Assembly: GCA_016784195.1 (NCBI GenBank)
Contig: JADHVE010000019.1
Location: forward strand, 1-21,342
DNA: 21,342 bases
Reading direction: 5' to 3'
Origin: Candidatus Woesearchaeota archaeon
GTDB taxonomy: Archaea > Nanobdellota > Nanobdellia > Woesearchaeales > GW2011-AR4
Shown here: piece by piece, positions 8,034 through 14,980 of the stretch
Numbering within the stretch: position 1 is the first letter of the stretch
Layout: the number at the start of each line of letters is the position of its first letter
The notes under the pieces: model-generated
The model's database searches: none
What the model was told of the DNA's origin: nothing
What the model saw: only the letters and a program-made list of their open reading frames with translations
Program-made: the position numbers and the translations under genes

Positions 8034-9209
8034 ATGATATCAAAATCTCTTATTCCAATTCTATTATTGATGATATTTTTAGTTGGATGTAGTCAAACAA
8101 TATCACAAGATTCTCAAAATGAAAAAAATAATTTATATTCTAATGAGTCTGAGGATTTTAAAACAGAAGATGTTATTGATAATCCTATTGAAAATAAGAC
8201 TGAACCTGAAGTTTTTGAGACAATTCCTCCTGTTGAAAAAATTCCAGAATCAAAAACAACAAAATTAGACGCAATAGAAACTAATTGTGTAGGCTTTTTG
8301 ATTCATGGACCTGGCGAAGAAGAAAATATAAAACTTATTGGTGGAACCATGGGGAGGCCACACCCTGGTCAGTTTTCATGGGGGTTGATTGAGACATCGA
8401 AGGATAATTATAATTTTCGATATACTGATGGGTTAATTCGAAATGCTCAAAAATTTGATGTTGCAGTTCTTGGAACTATATGGCCTTATGCTAAATGGGA
8501 TCAAGCAAAATGTCATGATGTTGAGTGTACGGTCCCTCCTAATGCTTTATTTGCTTTAGAAGAAGATAAACAGGGGATAATCCAAGGTATTCCTATGTCG
8601 CGTTGTGAACCTTGTAATTATGATGATTATAAAGAATTCCTACAGACATTAGTTGAAAGATACGATGGTGATGGTTATAAGGATATGCATGGACTTAAAT
8701 ACCCAGTTATACATTGGGAAATTTTAAATGAACCCGAAATGCAAGAAGGGAATTTAATATTCTTTTTAGGTACTCCTGAAGAATATGCCCAGATTCTAAA
8801 GAATAGTTATACTGCAATAAAAGAAGTTTGTGAAGATTGTATTGTTGTCCAAGGCGGTGCTGCAGGTAATATGAGGGAGACTCTTGAATTCTGGAGTGAT
8901 GTTTTTTCTGAAGATGTAACTAATTATTTTGATGTGGCAAATGTGCATTTTATTGAGCACGGGGATAAAAATACACTTAATGTAGAAGAATTTAAAGAAC
9001 TTTTAGATTCTCATAATATAGATAAACCAATTTGGGTTACTGAAGTTCAGTATAGTTCTGAAGAAAATATTGTATCTTCTGTTAATGGTGCGTTTGATGC
9101 AGGCGCATCAAAACTTTTCTTTGTACAGTTTGAGATTGGCAAATGGACAAGAGTTATCCCTGGTAAATATTCCAAAATCTATGAAGACATTCCTGCAATG
9201 TGTAGATAG
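8034..9209 (+). CDS. Lipoprotein, clan GH-A-like glycoside hydrolase
   Basis: This 391-residue exported protein starts at the ATG at 8034, because it gives a compact lipoprotein signal (K4, hydrophobic core, LVGC with Cys19) and matches the promoter spacing. An in-frame ATG 13 codons upstream is possible. Residues 20-80 are a hydrophilic Asn/Glu/Pro-rich linker. The rest has the pattern of a (beta/alpha)8 glycosidase of clan GH-A, related to GH5/GH39-type proteins: FSWGLIE near the start, VIHWEILNEPEM with the likely acid/base Glu233, and IWVTEVQY with the likely nucleophile Glu337. Extra cysteine pairs occur (CHDVEC, CEPC, CEDC), consistent with an exterior location. The substrate is unknown. 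The next gene follows after 44 bases and may be co-transcribed. Confidence 0.75.
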   Translation: MISKSLIPILLLMIFLVGCSQTISQDSQNEKNNLYSNESEDFKTEDVIDNPIENKTEPEVFETIPPVEKIPESKTTKLDAIETNCVGFLIHGPGEEENIKLIGGTMGRPHPGQFSWGLIETSKDNYNFRYTDGLIRNAQKFDVAVLGTIWPYAKWDQAKCHDVECTVPPNALFALEEDKQGIIQGIPMSRCEPCNYDDYKEFLQTLVERYDGDGYKDMHGLKYPVIHWEILNEPEMQEGNLIFFLGTPEEYAQILKNSYTAIKEVCEDCIVVQGGAAGNMRETLEFWSDVFSEDVTNYFDVANVHFIEHGDKNTLNVEEFKELLDSHNIDKPIWVTEVQYSSEENIVSSVNGAFDAGASKLFFVQFEIGKWTRVIPGKYSKIYEDIPAMCR

Positions 9210-9253
9210 AATTGTGGAAAAGATGAAGTAAATATAAAAAGAAGAGGTTGATT

Positions 9254-11584
9254 ATGATTGCACGAAATAAGCTTGATGAAACAATTCAAATAATTATTCC
9301 TCCAGCATTAGTCTTACTTCTGACTGTTACAATAATAGAATTATTTTATGACGTAGGTAAGTATTACTTCTTAATAGACATCTTTGATGCCCTAATCATC
9401 ATTATTTTTGCAATTGACCTCTATTACAGATGGGTTGAAACCCCTCATTTTATTCCTTATATCAAAAAACATTATCTGGATATTATTGCAACAATCCCAT
9501 TCAATTGGATATTTGTCGGAATACAGTATCTTGAATTCACAAGAGCATTAAGGGGAGTAAGAATAGTTACGAGGGTGGCGAAACTGGCTCGTTATGGGCG
9601 ACTCCTTAGGTTATTTAGATTCGCTGCAAGAGCACCAAGGTTTCTGAGGATGAGAAAACATCTTAAAAAAACAGAAATTAGAAAAGTTCAGCCCCATGAA
9701 AAGGAAATGAAGAAGACATTAAGCTTTAGAGTAATTCTTCTTATCACCATCAATTCAATTATGGGGACTGGAATTTGGTTCCTGACTTCGGCTGGAGCAA
9801 AACATGCAGGTCCTGCTTCTTTAATCTCATGGGGAGTACTTTCCCTTATCTCAGTTTACATCGCAATGTGTTTCGGAGAACTAGTCTCTATGTTTCCAAA
9901 AGCAGGTGGAGTTTATGAATTTGCCAAGCAGACATATGGTAGATTCTGGTCTTTTGTGATTGGCTGGACAACCTCAATAGCAGGAAGTGTCACTATTGCA
10001 ATGCTTTTGTTAGGTGCTTTACAATACCTTATTCCAATTGAATATTCGTTCACTTACATCCCTATTGCCATCTTATTAATTGTTGCTTTTAGTTATGTGG
10101 CATTTAGGGGAATGCAGACTTCAACAGTTGTATTGGTTACTTTTGCATTAATCACTCTAACAGCAGTTATTGCTATTATCATCCCTGGTTTTATTAACTT
10201 CAATCCGAGTAATTTAGATCCATTTTTTGTATTCCCTTCAATGAGCATCATTTTAGCAATCTTTTTCATTGCAGAAACTTTTTTTGGGTGGGAAAGTGCC
10301 ATCTTCTTATCAGCAGAGACAAAAAACCCATCCATAATTATGCCAAAAGCATTGATTTATGGAACATTGATTATTGCAGTTCTTTCATTTTTTCTTGCAT
10401 TTACAGCTATGGGCACAATTCCTTGGGCAGAATTCTCAGAATCTGTAGCCCCTTTACGTGATTTAGGGGGGGTTCATTTTGGAAATATGGGTGGAATAAT
10501 TTTTACTATTTTGATCTTTGTTTCTGTTATTGGGGCGACAGCAGGATGGATTGTAACTGCGCCCAGACTACTAATGTCTATTGCAGAAGATAAACTTTTT
10601 TTTGTTCAGTTTGCTAAAATTCATCCGAAACATAAAAGTCCTTATGTTTCTATTATTTTCCAAATTTTTGTTGTTTCAAGTTTAGTAATTGTTGGAGCAG
10701 GATCATATGAAACTTTGCTGCATATGCTCATTCCTTTGATATTAATAGTGTATTCTGCTGTATTATTAAGTGTGGTCATTCTTCGTTTCAAGAGACCTGA
10801 TCTAAACAGGCCATATAAAGTCATTTTTGGAAAAGTTGGTCCATTAATAACTATACTCTTTATGGTTTTTTTACTGATAATGTTCATAAGAGAAACGCAT
10901 GGTGCTATGGATATACTAAGGATATCTGGAGGATTGATTGCGTTTGGAATTCCTGCATATTTTGCAATTGAGATTTTTTATGACATGAAGTATGTCAATC
11001 TAAGAAAAAGTTTAATCGCTTGGTTTTCTCATTATTATCATGCAGTCCCATTACCAGAACCTCTTTTTAATTATGTATTAAAATTAATCGGAAAAACAAA
11101 GAAAAACTCCTTGATCATGGATTACGATTGTGGTGTTGGAGGATTTACAAGGAAGATAATAAAAAAGAATTTATTATTCAAGAAAATTTATGCTATCGAT
11201 AAATCAAAAGAAGAAATAAAAGTGTTTAAAGAAAATCTTCCAAAAGACTATAAAGATAAAGTTCACATAAAGTATAGAAACTCGTGGAAGATTTCACCAA
11301 ATATTAAAAATATTGATGTATTCTTCTCATTCAATTCACTAGGATATATTCCTAATATCCCTGATTTCCTCAAACACTTAAGAAAAGTATTGCGAAAGAA
11401 TGGAAGATTCTGTTTTTACATAAAACATAGTATAATTAATGTAACGCCTAATGCGTTAATAGTAGAAGACAAGAAACAAATAGAAAAAATATTTGGTAAA
11501 GAGAAGTTTAAAGTCACATATCATAAAAGAAAAAAGTTGTTCAAGGAAGAAATTTTTATTTACGGGAAACGTTTGACTAAATAG
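9254..11584 (+). CDS. Fusion: voltage-sensor domain, APC-family permease, class I methyltransferase
   Basis: This is a 776-residue fusion. The ATG at 9254 is preferred because gaagagg lies 6 bases before it; the in-frame TTG at 9248 would abut that site. Residues 9-60 hold two membrane helices and 70-90 a third (LDIIATIPFNWIFV). Residues 95-130 form an S4-like helix with Arg/Lys at nearly every third place (R97, R100, R103, R107, K110, R113, R116, R119, R122). No pore or TVGYG filter follows. Residues 155-575 are an APC-superfamily amino acid permease (IMGTGIWFLTSAGAKHAGPA, GELVSMFPKAGGVYEF). Residues 595-776 are an S-adenosylmethionine methyltransferase-like domain with motif I IMDYDCGVGGFT and an acidic end of strand 2 (YAIDKS). 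The frame is continuous. A voltage-gated or voltage-sensing transporter with a cytosolic methyltransferase is inferred; no substrate can be named. Confidence 0.85.
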   Translation: MIARNKLDETIQIIIPPALVLLLTVTIIELFYDVGKYYFLIDIFDALIIIIFAIDLYYRWVETPHFIPYIKKHYLDIIATIPFNWIFVGIQYLEFTRALRGVRIVTRVAKLARYGRLLRLFRFAARAPRFLRMRKHLKKTEIRKVQPHEKEMKKTLSFRVILLITINSIMGTGIWFLTSAGAKHAGPASLISWGVLSLISVYIAMCFGELVSMFPKAGGVYEFAKQTYGRFWSFVIGWTTSIAGSVTIAMLLLGALQYLIPIEYSFTYIPIAILLIVAFSYVAFRGMQTSTVVLVTFALITLTAVIAIIIPGFINFNPSNLDPFFVFPSMSIILAIFFIAETFFGWESAIFLSAETKNPSIIMPKALIYGTLIIAVLSFFLAFTAMGTIPWAEFSESVAPLRDLGGVHFGNMGGIIFTILIFVSVIGATAGWIVTAPRLLMSIAEDKLFFVQFAKIHPKHKSPYVSIIFQIFVVSSLVIVGAGSYETLLHMLIPLILIVYSAVLLSVVILRFKRPDLNRPYKVIFGKVGPLITILFMVFLLIMFIRETHGAMDILRISGGLIAFGIPAYFAIEIFYDMKYVNLRKSLIAWFSHYYHAVPLPEPLFNYVLKLIGKTKKNSLIMDYDCGVGGFTRKIIKKNLLFKKIYAIDKSKEEIKVFKENLPKDYKDKVHIKYRNSWKISPNIKNIDVFFSFNSLGYIPNIPDFLKHLRKVLRKNGRFCFYIKHSIINVTPNALIVEDKKQIEKIFGKEKFKVTYHKRKKLFKEEIFIYGKRLTK

Positions 11585-11880
11585 GATTTTGGTTTTGTAA
11601 GAGATACTTTTAAATGTAGACCATATTTTTTAAGTGTGTTTCCTTTTTATTAATAAATTTCTCTGAAGAAGATTATATGTGCGTAGCACTGGGGGTCTGA
11701 GTGTTCCTTCTAATGAGCGAATGCGATACATCAAGAACAAGTAGCGAGGGGGAGTTCGGTATATACATCTGAAAATCCTGGTAAAATGGCTGTTGATCAT
11801 ATGAAAATGAATACCATAAATCCCTTCACACTAGTTAAGATTGATTCAAAATGTATTCTGGTGGGTGTAAAGAAAAATAT
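11585..11880. other. 296-base intergenic region between convergent genes
   Basis: T-rich stretches at 11626-11650 can terminate the plus-strand transporter gene. The hairpin gtgc-gta-gcac lies at 11679-11689. G-runs occur at 11691-11695 and 11748-11752. I see no convincing gene, tRNA or repeat partner here. Confidence 0.4.
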
Positions 11881-12627
11881 TTAATTTAAGTTTATATCAG
11901 ATAAATTATAGCTAAATACATATTCTTTATCATAAAACAATGCTTGACCATCTCCAATGTTCCGAGATTCTTTTGAATAACTTGATAAACCTGTTTCTAT
12001 GATTAATTCTTTAAGTTTTAAATCTTCAATTTTCTTTATAGCATCTTCAATACTAGTGGTGGTTGGTAAAAACTCAGTAGGATACTCGCCATCAATTGAA
12101 GATACCCACCAAGGGCCTGTATAAATGAACAAAGCTAGATCTAATGGTTCATAATTCCCCTTGCTTTGGAAGTAAAATTGTCTAGCTCCTTGTATTGTAT
12201 CAAGATAGATTGCTTCGGGAGAGACAGCTACAGTAACAAATTTGCCTGTAGAACCCGAACTTCTCGTAGTAAATTCTGTTCCATACTTTGAGCTGATGGC
12301 TTTTTTAGGAAAACTTTCTATCAATTCTTCTTTAGTAAGTATTGGAAGTCTCTGAAAGTCATTCCAGGTTTTAAGATCACCTGGCTCAAAACCTTCTTCA
12401 GAGTATTTATCTCTATAAAGATCAACAGTATCATAAGCGTGCCTAACTAGTTCTTTAATTCTCTTAAATTGGAATTCATTTATTTCTTCAGGCGACCTCT
12501 TATAAAATTCTCGAATAGCTGCCCATCCCTGATTCATCAATCTTCGTAATTGGATGTGATCTATTCTTGTTTCTTTTCTTTTGTTACTTGTACCTAAATC
12601 AGAGTACATTAAATGTTCATTCATCAT
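11881..12627 (-). CDS. Truncated PaaK-like (phenylacetate/F390-type) adenylating protein
   Basis: This 248-residue protein resembles the N-terminal half of the PaaK and coenzyme F390 synthetase family of adenylate-forming enzymes, whose usual length is about 430. It has the family's early helices (FQFKRIKELVRHAYDTVDLY), the LPILTKEEL turn, and the ATP-binding loop TTRSSGSTGK at 120-129. It stops shortly after the segment SIEDAIKKIEDLK; the large nucleotide-binding core and the C-terminal lid are missing. The final 40 residues do not match the family as I recall it. I found no continuation in the other frames downstream. It may be a decayed enzyme or a repurposed binding fragment. It overlaps the upstream GTPase gene by four bases (ATGA), so the two are translated together. 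Confidence 0.6.
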   Translation of the reverse strand: MMNEHLMYSDLGTSNKRKETRIDHIQLRRLMNQGWAAIREFYKRSPEEINEFQFKRIKELVRHAYDTVDLYRDKYSEEGFEPGDLKTWNDFQRLPILTKEELIESFPKKAISSKYGTEFTTRSSGSTGKFVTVAVSPEAIYLDTIQGARQFYFQSKGNYEPLDLALFIYTGPWWVSSIDGEYPTEFLPTTTSIEDAIKKIEDLKLKELIIETGLSSYSKESRNIGDGQALFYDKEYVFSYNLSDINLN

Positions 12628-13529
12628 TTTAGATTTACTTTATCTCCATCATTTAAAAGGTAATCTAATCCTACACTTTGGCCTTCATAAACATCTGAAC
12701 TTCCAAATATTTTTGCTTCTCTGACCCTATTTAAGCCAAGCCTATCGGCAAAATCTCTTACTGTTACTTCTAATCCTTTCGGGAAAACTAAAGGTTTGCC
12801 TTCTATTCTGCCATCTATAAAACAATAAAATCTTTTGATATTTAATAATCTATAAATTTCCTCTCCTATTTGGTCATTAGAAGATATATCAACGACATTA
12901 CACCCTTTATAATCAAATCTTGACCAACCAGCAATAAGGGTTGGTTTTTCAATTATTTCATCCTTCCGTCTGTGTTTATGATCTTTAGCTTCTTTGGAGA
13001 GAATTATGAGATAATCCTCAAGAACAGAACCTACTGAAGTTGCTCTATCAAAGTCCTTAGCTGTGATACAAATAACATCAGAGTTTCTTATAAAATTTAT
13101 TTTGTTGTTATCATTTTCTCCTTGGTAAACTGGCGGAACTTCCACTATTTGTACTGGAACATCATTATAAGTAAAAATTCCCATTTCTGGTTTGTAAGTT
13201 GTAAAAGGGGTTTCAGCAATTCGGGAATCAGAACCAGTCAATCTTTGATGTAGCGTACTTTTTCCAGAATTTGCCTCACCTACTAATACAACTTGTCTAT
13301 CATATCTAATTCCATCATACGGATTCTGGGAAATTTGTCTTCCTTTTGAAGAACTTTTTTTCTTAAGAACTTCTAATTCTTTTTTGTATTTAGTTCTGAG
13401 TGCTAAATCCAGAGGATCCTTTGGATTAAGGCTTACTAATTCTTCTAATACTCTTATTCTCTCATCTTCTGAACTTACGTGTTTTAGTTCTTTTCTCTTA
13501 AGCATAAAAGCAATGTTTTGGTTTTTCAT
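12624..13529 (-). CDS. DRG/Obg-like GTPase with TGS domain and degenerate G3/G4
   Basis: This 301-residue protein has a helical, charged N-terminus (1-75). A TRAFAC-type G domain follows, with P-loop GEANSGKS (84-91) and switch I PFTTYKP (108-114) as in Obg/DRG proteins. The G3 position reads VEVPP (129-133) where family members have a DxPG motif, so both the Asp and the Gly are lost. The usual NKxD G4 motif is replaced near AGWSRFD (200-206). The C-terminal 65 residues (about 235-301) are a TGS domain, with FPKGLEVTVRDFADRLGL and LLNDGDKVNLK. DRG proteins bind ribosomes; here GTP hydrolysis may be impaired or nucleotide specificity changed. It is the first gene of a two-gene unit with the PaaK-like fragment, and it has a near-leaderless start. 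Confidence 0.8.
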   Translation of the reverse strand: MKNQNIAFMLKRKELKHVSSEDERIRVLEELVSLNPKDPLDLALRTKYKKELEVLKKKSSSKGRQISQNPYDGIRYDRQVVLVGEANSGKSTLHQRLTGSDSRIAETPFTTYKPEMGIFTYNDVPVQIVEVPPVYQGENDNNKINFIRNSDVICITAKDFDRATSVGSVLEDYLIILSKEAKDHKHRRKDEIIEKPTLIAGWSRFDYKGCNVVDISSNDQIGEEIYRLLNIKRFYCFIDGRIEGKPLVFPKGLEVTVRDFADRLGLNRVREAKIFGSSDVYEGQSVGLDYLLNDGDKVNLK

Positions 13530-13556
13530 CTTGTCACTACACCGCAGTCGTTAGAA

Positions 13557-13564
13557 TTTATAAA
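13557..13564 (-). promoter_or_regulatory. TATA-box for the GTPase operon
   Basis: The palindromic box tttataaa is centred about 31 bases before the ATG at 13529. That predicts a leader of only about five bases. Confidence 0.5.
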
Positions 13565-13590
13565 TTTTTGTATTTAGTTTGTCTTTCTCT

Positions 13591-13641
13591 AACTTAAGCC
13601 CCCGAGTCCATTTCATTTTTAGTTTTAACTTAGCCCCCGAG
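13591..13641 (+). repeat. Tandem pair of aactt(a)agcccccgag elements
   Basis: Copy 1 (aacttaagcccccgag) is at 13591-13606. Copy 2 lacks one A and lies at 13627-13641. The starts are 36 bases apart, in the same orientation, upstream of the GTPase promoter. The paired layout recalls the paired elements at 14476-14550 and 19822-19920. Confidence 0.55.
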
Positions 13642-13964
13642 AAATAGTTTAGTTCATTTGTATTAAATCAAAAAGTTGGGTTTTTCTTTTTTCAGAAAAA
13701 TTTTACGCAGTAAAACGAAGCGTTAGCGTAGCCGTATAATCATTGTTAGAGGAAGTGCTTGTCATTTCCGAATTTTGTTTTTTTAATCGATTATGCGAAA
13801 CCGAGAACATTAAAAAATTTGGTGTTAACCTGAAGCTTGTCGAAAATTTTAACGATTGGAGTGAGTGTTCTTTTGAGCTTTGCATGGGAGAAAGAAAAAT
13901 CATCGACAAGTCGCGAGAACAAAAATGTTGGAGCGGGGTGGAAGAAAAATTACGCCTCACGCAG
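13642..13964. other. Gene-free spacer with small hairpins
   Basis: Hairpins seen here include ttttac-gca-gtaaaa (13701-13715), aacg-aag-cgtt (13714-13724) and gc-gta-gc (13726-13732). A longer-range pair, cttgtcga and tcgacaag, spans about 13838-13910. Open frames crossing this stretch run through the repeats and look like chance frames. I see no gene. Confidence 0.45.
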
Positions 13965-14046
13965 GGGCCCCCTGTTAGTTTCGTTTCCAGTTACGAGCGA
14001 AGCGGAGTTCTGGAAACCTGCGTCCGCAGAGTTGAGAAAAAGCCCC
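13965..14046 (+). repeat. Left inverted repeat of the zinc-ribbon cassette, split by a hairpin insert
   Basis: The outer half (gggccccctgttagtttc, 13965-13982) and inner half (ttgagaaaaagcccc, 14032-14046) both match, inverted, the contiguous right end at 14290-14326. The halves are separated here by 49 bases (13983-14031). That insert forms a perfect 8-bp stem, gtttccag with ctggaaac, whose loop contains gcgaagc. A second hairpin, ctgcg-tc-cgcag, follows it. Confidence 0.8.
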
Positions 14047-14050
14047 GTTA

Positions 14051-14062
14051 AATATATATATA
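14051..14062 (+). promoter_or_regulatory. TATA-box for the 68-residue zinc-ribbon gene
   Basis: The box aatatatatata is centred about 26 bases before the ATG at 14083. That predicts a leaderless transcript. Confidence 0.6.
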
Positions 14063-14082
14063 AGTTAAGAATCTTAAATTGT

Positions 14083-14289
14083 ATGACTAAAGATTCTGTA
14101 TATCTATGTCCAAAATGTGGAAGCACAGATTGGAAATTTCCTAACCCCTTGAAAGGAACACCGTCTATGATAAATATTCCTGCAATTGTTAATAATCTAT
14201 TTGAATGTAATGATTGTGGTTATGTGGGAATTTTTTTTGAAGTTGACAAAGATAAAGTAAAGGAAGTTCAAAAAGATTTCAAGAAGTAA
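14083..14289 (+). CDS. Small zinc-ribbon protein
   Basis: This 68-residue protein has two CxxC knuckles, CPKC (9-12) and CNDC (42-45), separated by about 30 residues with GSTDWKFPNPLKG between. That is a standard zinc-ribbon plan. The C-terminus is a charged helix (FEVDKDKVKEVQKDFKK). The start at 14083 is supported by the TATA box and by the zinc knuckle beginning at residue 9; the frame is open further upstream, but that part runs through the repeat and is unlikely to be translated. The stop codon is followed directly by ggggctttttctc, half of an inverted repeat enclosing the gene. The function is unknown; archaeal zinc ribbons of this size often bind nucleic acid or larger complexes. Confidence 0.7.
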   Translation: MTKDSVYLCPKCGSTDWKFPNPLKGTPSMINIPAIVNNLFECNDCGYVGIFFEVDKDKVKEVQKDFKK

Positions 14290-14326
14290 GGGGCTTTTTC
14301 TCAATTGAAACTAACATCGGGGGCCC
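14290..14326 (-). repeat. Right inverted repeat of the zinc-ribbon cassette (intact copy)
   Basis: The segment ggggctttttctcaa (14290-14304) is the exact inverse of 14032-14046. After two bases, gaaactaacatcgggggccc (14307-14326) is the inverse of 13965-13982 with two extra bases. The T-tract probably also terminates the zinc-ribbon transcript. Confidence 0.8.
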
Positions 14327-14378
14327 TGTTAAGTTCTTTTCCCATACGCAAGTGTGGGAAACCTGCGTCCGCAAAGTT
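14321..14378 (+). repeat. Second copy of the hairpin element
   Basis: The segment gggccctgttaagttc is followed by a 10-bp stem, tttcccatac with gtgtgggaaa (one G-T pair), closed by a GCAA loop (14338-14361). The 17-mer ggaaacctgcgtccgca follows (14357-14373) and is identical to 14012-14028. The stem sequence differs from copy 1 while pairing is kept, which suggests selection on structure. Confidence 0.7.
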
Positions 14379-14475
14379 AAATTTAAGTTTTCAATCAATC
14401 CGACCGTAGGGAGACTATATTTTAGGGAATTCTCTCCAATCCAGCGAACACAGTGAGCCTTCAAGGAAATACATT
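14379..14475. other. Spacer with cgaccgtagggag element
   Basis: The word cgaccgtagggag (14401-14413) recurs with one change at 20150-20162. A weak stem pairs ggaga with tctcc around it. No gene is seen. Confidence 0.4.
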
Positions 14476-14550
14476 AAGGGCAAGAAGTGTGTTTATCAAA
14501 TAAGGCGAAGCCGATACCTCAAAACAAAGTATCAAGGGGCAAGAAAACTT
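14476..14550 (+). repeat. Left boundary of the central module: paired (a)aggggcaagaa elements
   Basis: The outer element aagggcaagaagtgtg (14476-14491) and inner element aaggggcaagaaaactt (14534-14550) recur inverted, in mirrored order, at 19905-19920 and 19822-19837. The inner pair shares 16 exact bases and the outer pair 13. Between them lies the hairpin ggc-gaa-gcc (14503-14511). Confidence 0.75.
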
Positions 14551-14574
14551 AGAAATAATCTGATTAAACAAATT

Positions 14575-14600
14575 GCCAAGAGTTATCGCTAACTCTTGGC
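14575..14600 (-). terminator. Perfect 11-bp hairpin at the end of the micropeptide operon
   Basis: The arms gccaagagtta and taactcttggc pair perfectly around a four-base loop. It lies 12 bases beyond the stop of the last minus-strand micro-gene. On the minus strand it is followed by a moderately T-rich stretch. A terminator or 3'-end stabiliser is likely. Confidence 0.6.
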
Positions 14601-14612
14601 TAAAAATAATAA

Positions 14613-14654
14613 TTACTTTTTGTCTTTGCCTTTTCCCTTGCCTTTTTTTGCCAT
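14613..14654 (-). CDS. 13-residue Lys-rich peptide (MAKKGKGKGKDKK)
   Basis: This is a very short reading frame with seven lysines in 13 residues. It would not be callable on length, but an excellent ribosome binding site (aaaggaggt) ends 7 bases before the ATG. It is also last in a row of three similar micro-genes. The peptide resembles the Lys/Gly-rich end of the 31-residue product encoded at 14833-14928, suggesting duplication. The function is unknown. Its placement just before the hairpin at 14575 fits the end of an operon. Confidence 0.5.
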   Translation of the reverse strand: MAKKGKGKGKDKK

Positions 14655-14673
14655 TTGTTTGACCTCCTTTTGT

Positions 14674-14817
14674 TTATTTATCTTCTTCGTCATCATCGTC
14701 TGACGAATCTTCTTCTTTTTTTTCTTCTTCGGAAGAGTCTTCTTCTTTGTCTTCAACATCCTCTTCTTCAGGTTTTTCTTCTTCTTTTTTCTCTTCCTTC
14801 TTCTTTGCTTTAGGCAT
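14674..14817 (-). CDS. 47-residue acidic Glu/Asp-rich peptide
   Basis: The composition is extreme: 18 Glu, 9 Asp and 11 Lys in 47 residues, with the lysines mostly at the N-terminus (MPKAKKKEEKK) and an acidic C-terminus (SSDDDDEEDK). It has a net negative charge, no hydrophobic core, and is likely disordered. The ATG has a ggagtg site 6 bases upstream. That site overlaps the spacer right after the previous micro-gene's stop, so translation is probably coupled. It reads on the minus strand; the Ser/Phe-rich open frame on the plus strand here is its shadow. The function is unknown. Confidence 0.6.
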   Translation of the reverse strand: MPKAKKKEEKKEEEKPEEEDVEDKEEDSSEEEKKEEDSSDDDDEEDK

Positions 14818-14832
14818 ATTAATCACTCCGCC

Positions 14833-14928
14833 TTATTTCTTTTTTCCTTTGCCTTTTTTGGTTGTTTCTTTTTTATCTTTGGAATCCTTTGTTTCCTTAT
14901 CTTTTCCTTTGCTTTTTTTTGTTGCCAT
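14833..14928 (-). CDS. 31-residue basic Lys-rich peptide
   Basis: Fifteen of 31 residues are Lys, with Thr, Ser, Asp and Gly and no large hydrophobic residue after Met1 (starts MATKKSKGKDKETK, ends KKGKGKKK). A perfect ggaggtg site lies 8 bases before the ATG. It lies between two acidic micro-genes, so the operon alternates negative and positive products. It resembles the 13-residue peptide encoded downstream. Disordered histone-tail-like or RNA-binding behaviour is possible but unproven. Confidence 0.6.
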   Translation of the reverse strand: MATKKSKGKDKETKDSKDKKETTKKGKGKKK

Positions 14929-14980
14929 GTTTTTCGCACCTCCATTTGATATCAAACTAGCGAATATAATTTATTGATGA

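Noticed and set aside
9248..9253. TTG start for the transporter fusion
   Set aside because: The ribosome site gaagagg would touch the TTG; the ATG at 9254 has correct spacing.
11670..11770. tRNA gene
   Set aside because: G-rich hairpins and a gttcg word are present, but no acceptor stem, anticodon arm and T-arm can be laid out together.
11881..12040. Frameshift explaining the short PaaK-like protein
   Set aside because: The other two frames were read by eye across the end and downstream and gave no recognisable PaaK continuation.
13991..14009. Kink-turn in the loop of hairpin copy 1
   Set aside because: Tandem G-A pairs can be drawn beside gcgaagc, but a bulge is misplaced and copy 2 lacks the pattern.
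13743..14082. Open plus-strand frames before the 68-residue zinc-ribbon gene
   Set aside because: They run through hairpins and repeats, show no family resemblance, and end beyond the TATA box that fits the ATG at 14083.
13965..14326. Classical insertion sequence
   Set aside because: The inverted ends enclose a 68-residue zinc ribbon rather than a transposase, and I saw no clear target duplication.
14476..14550. CRISPR array
   Set aside because: There are only two short related elements per site, of unequal spacing, with inverted partners 5 kb away. No cas gene is present.
14747..14977. Plus-strand Ser/Phe-rich frame
   Set aside because: It is the complement of the Lys/Glu-rich micro-genes on the minus strand, which have proper ribosome sites. 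Poly-Ser and Phe runs are the expected shadow.
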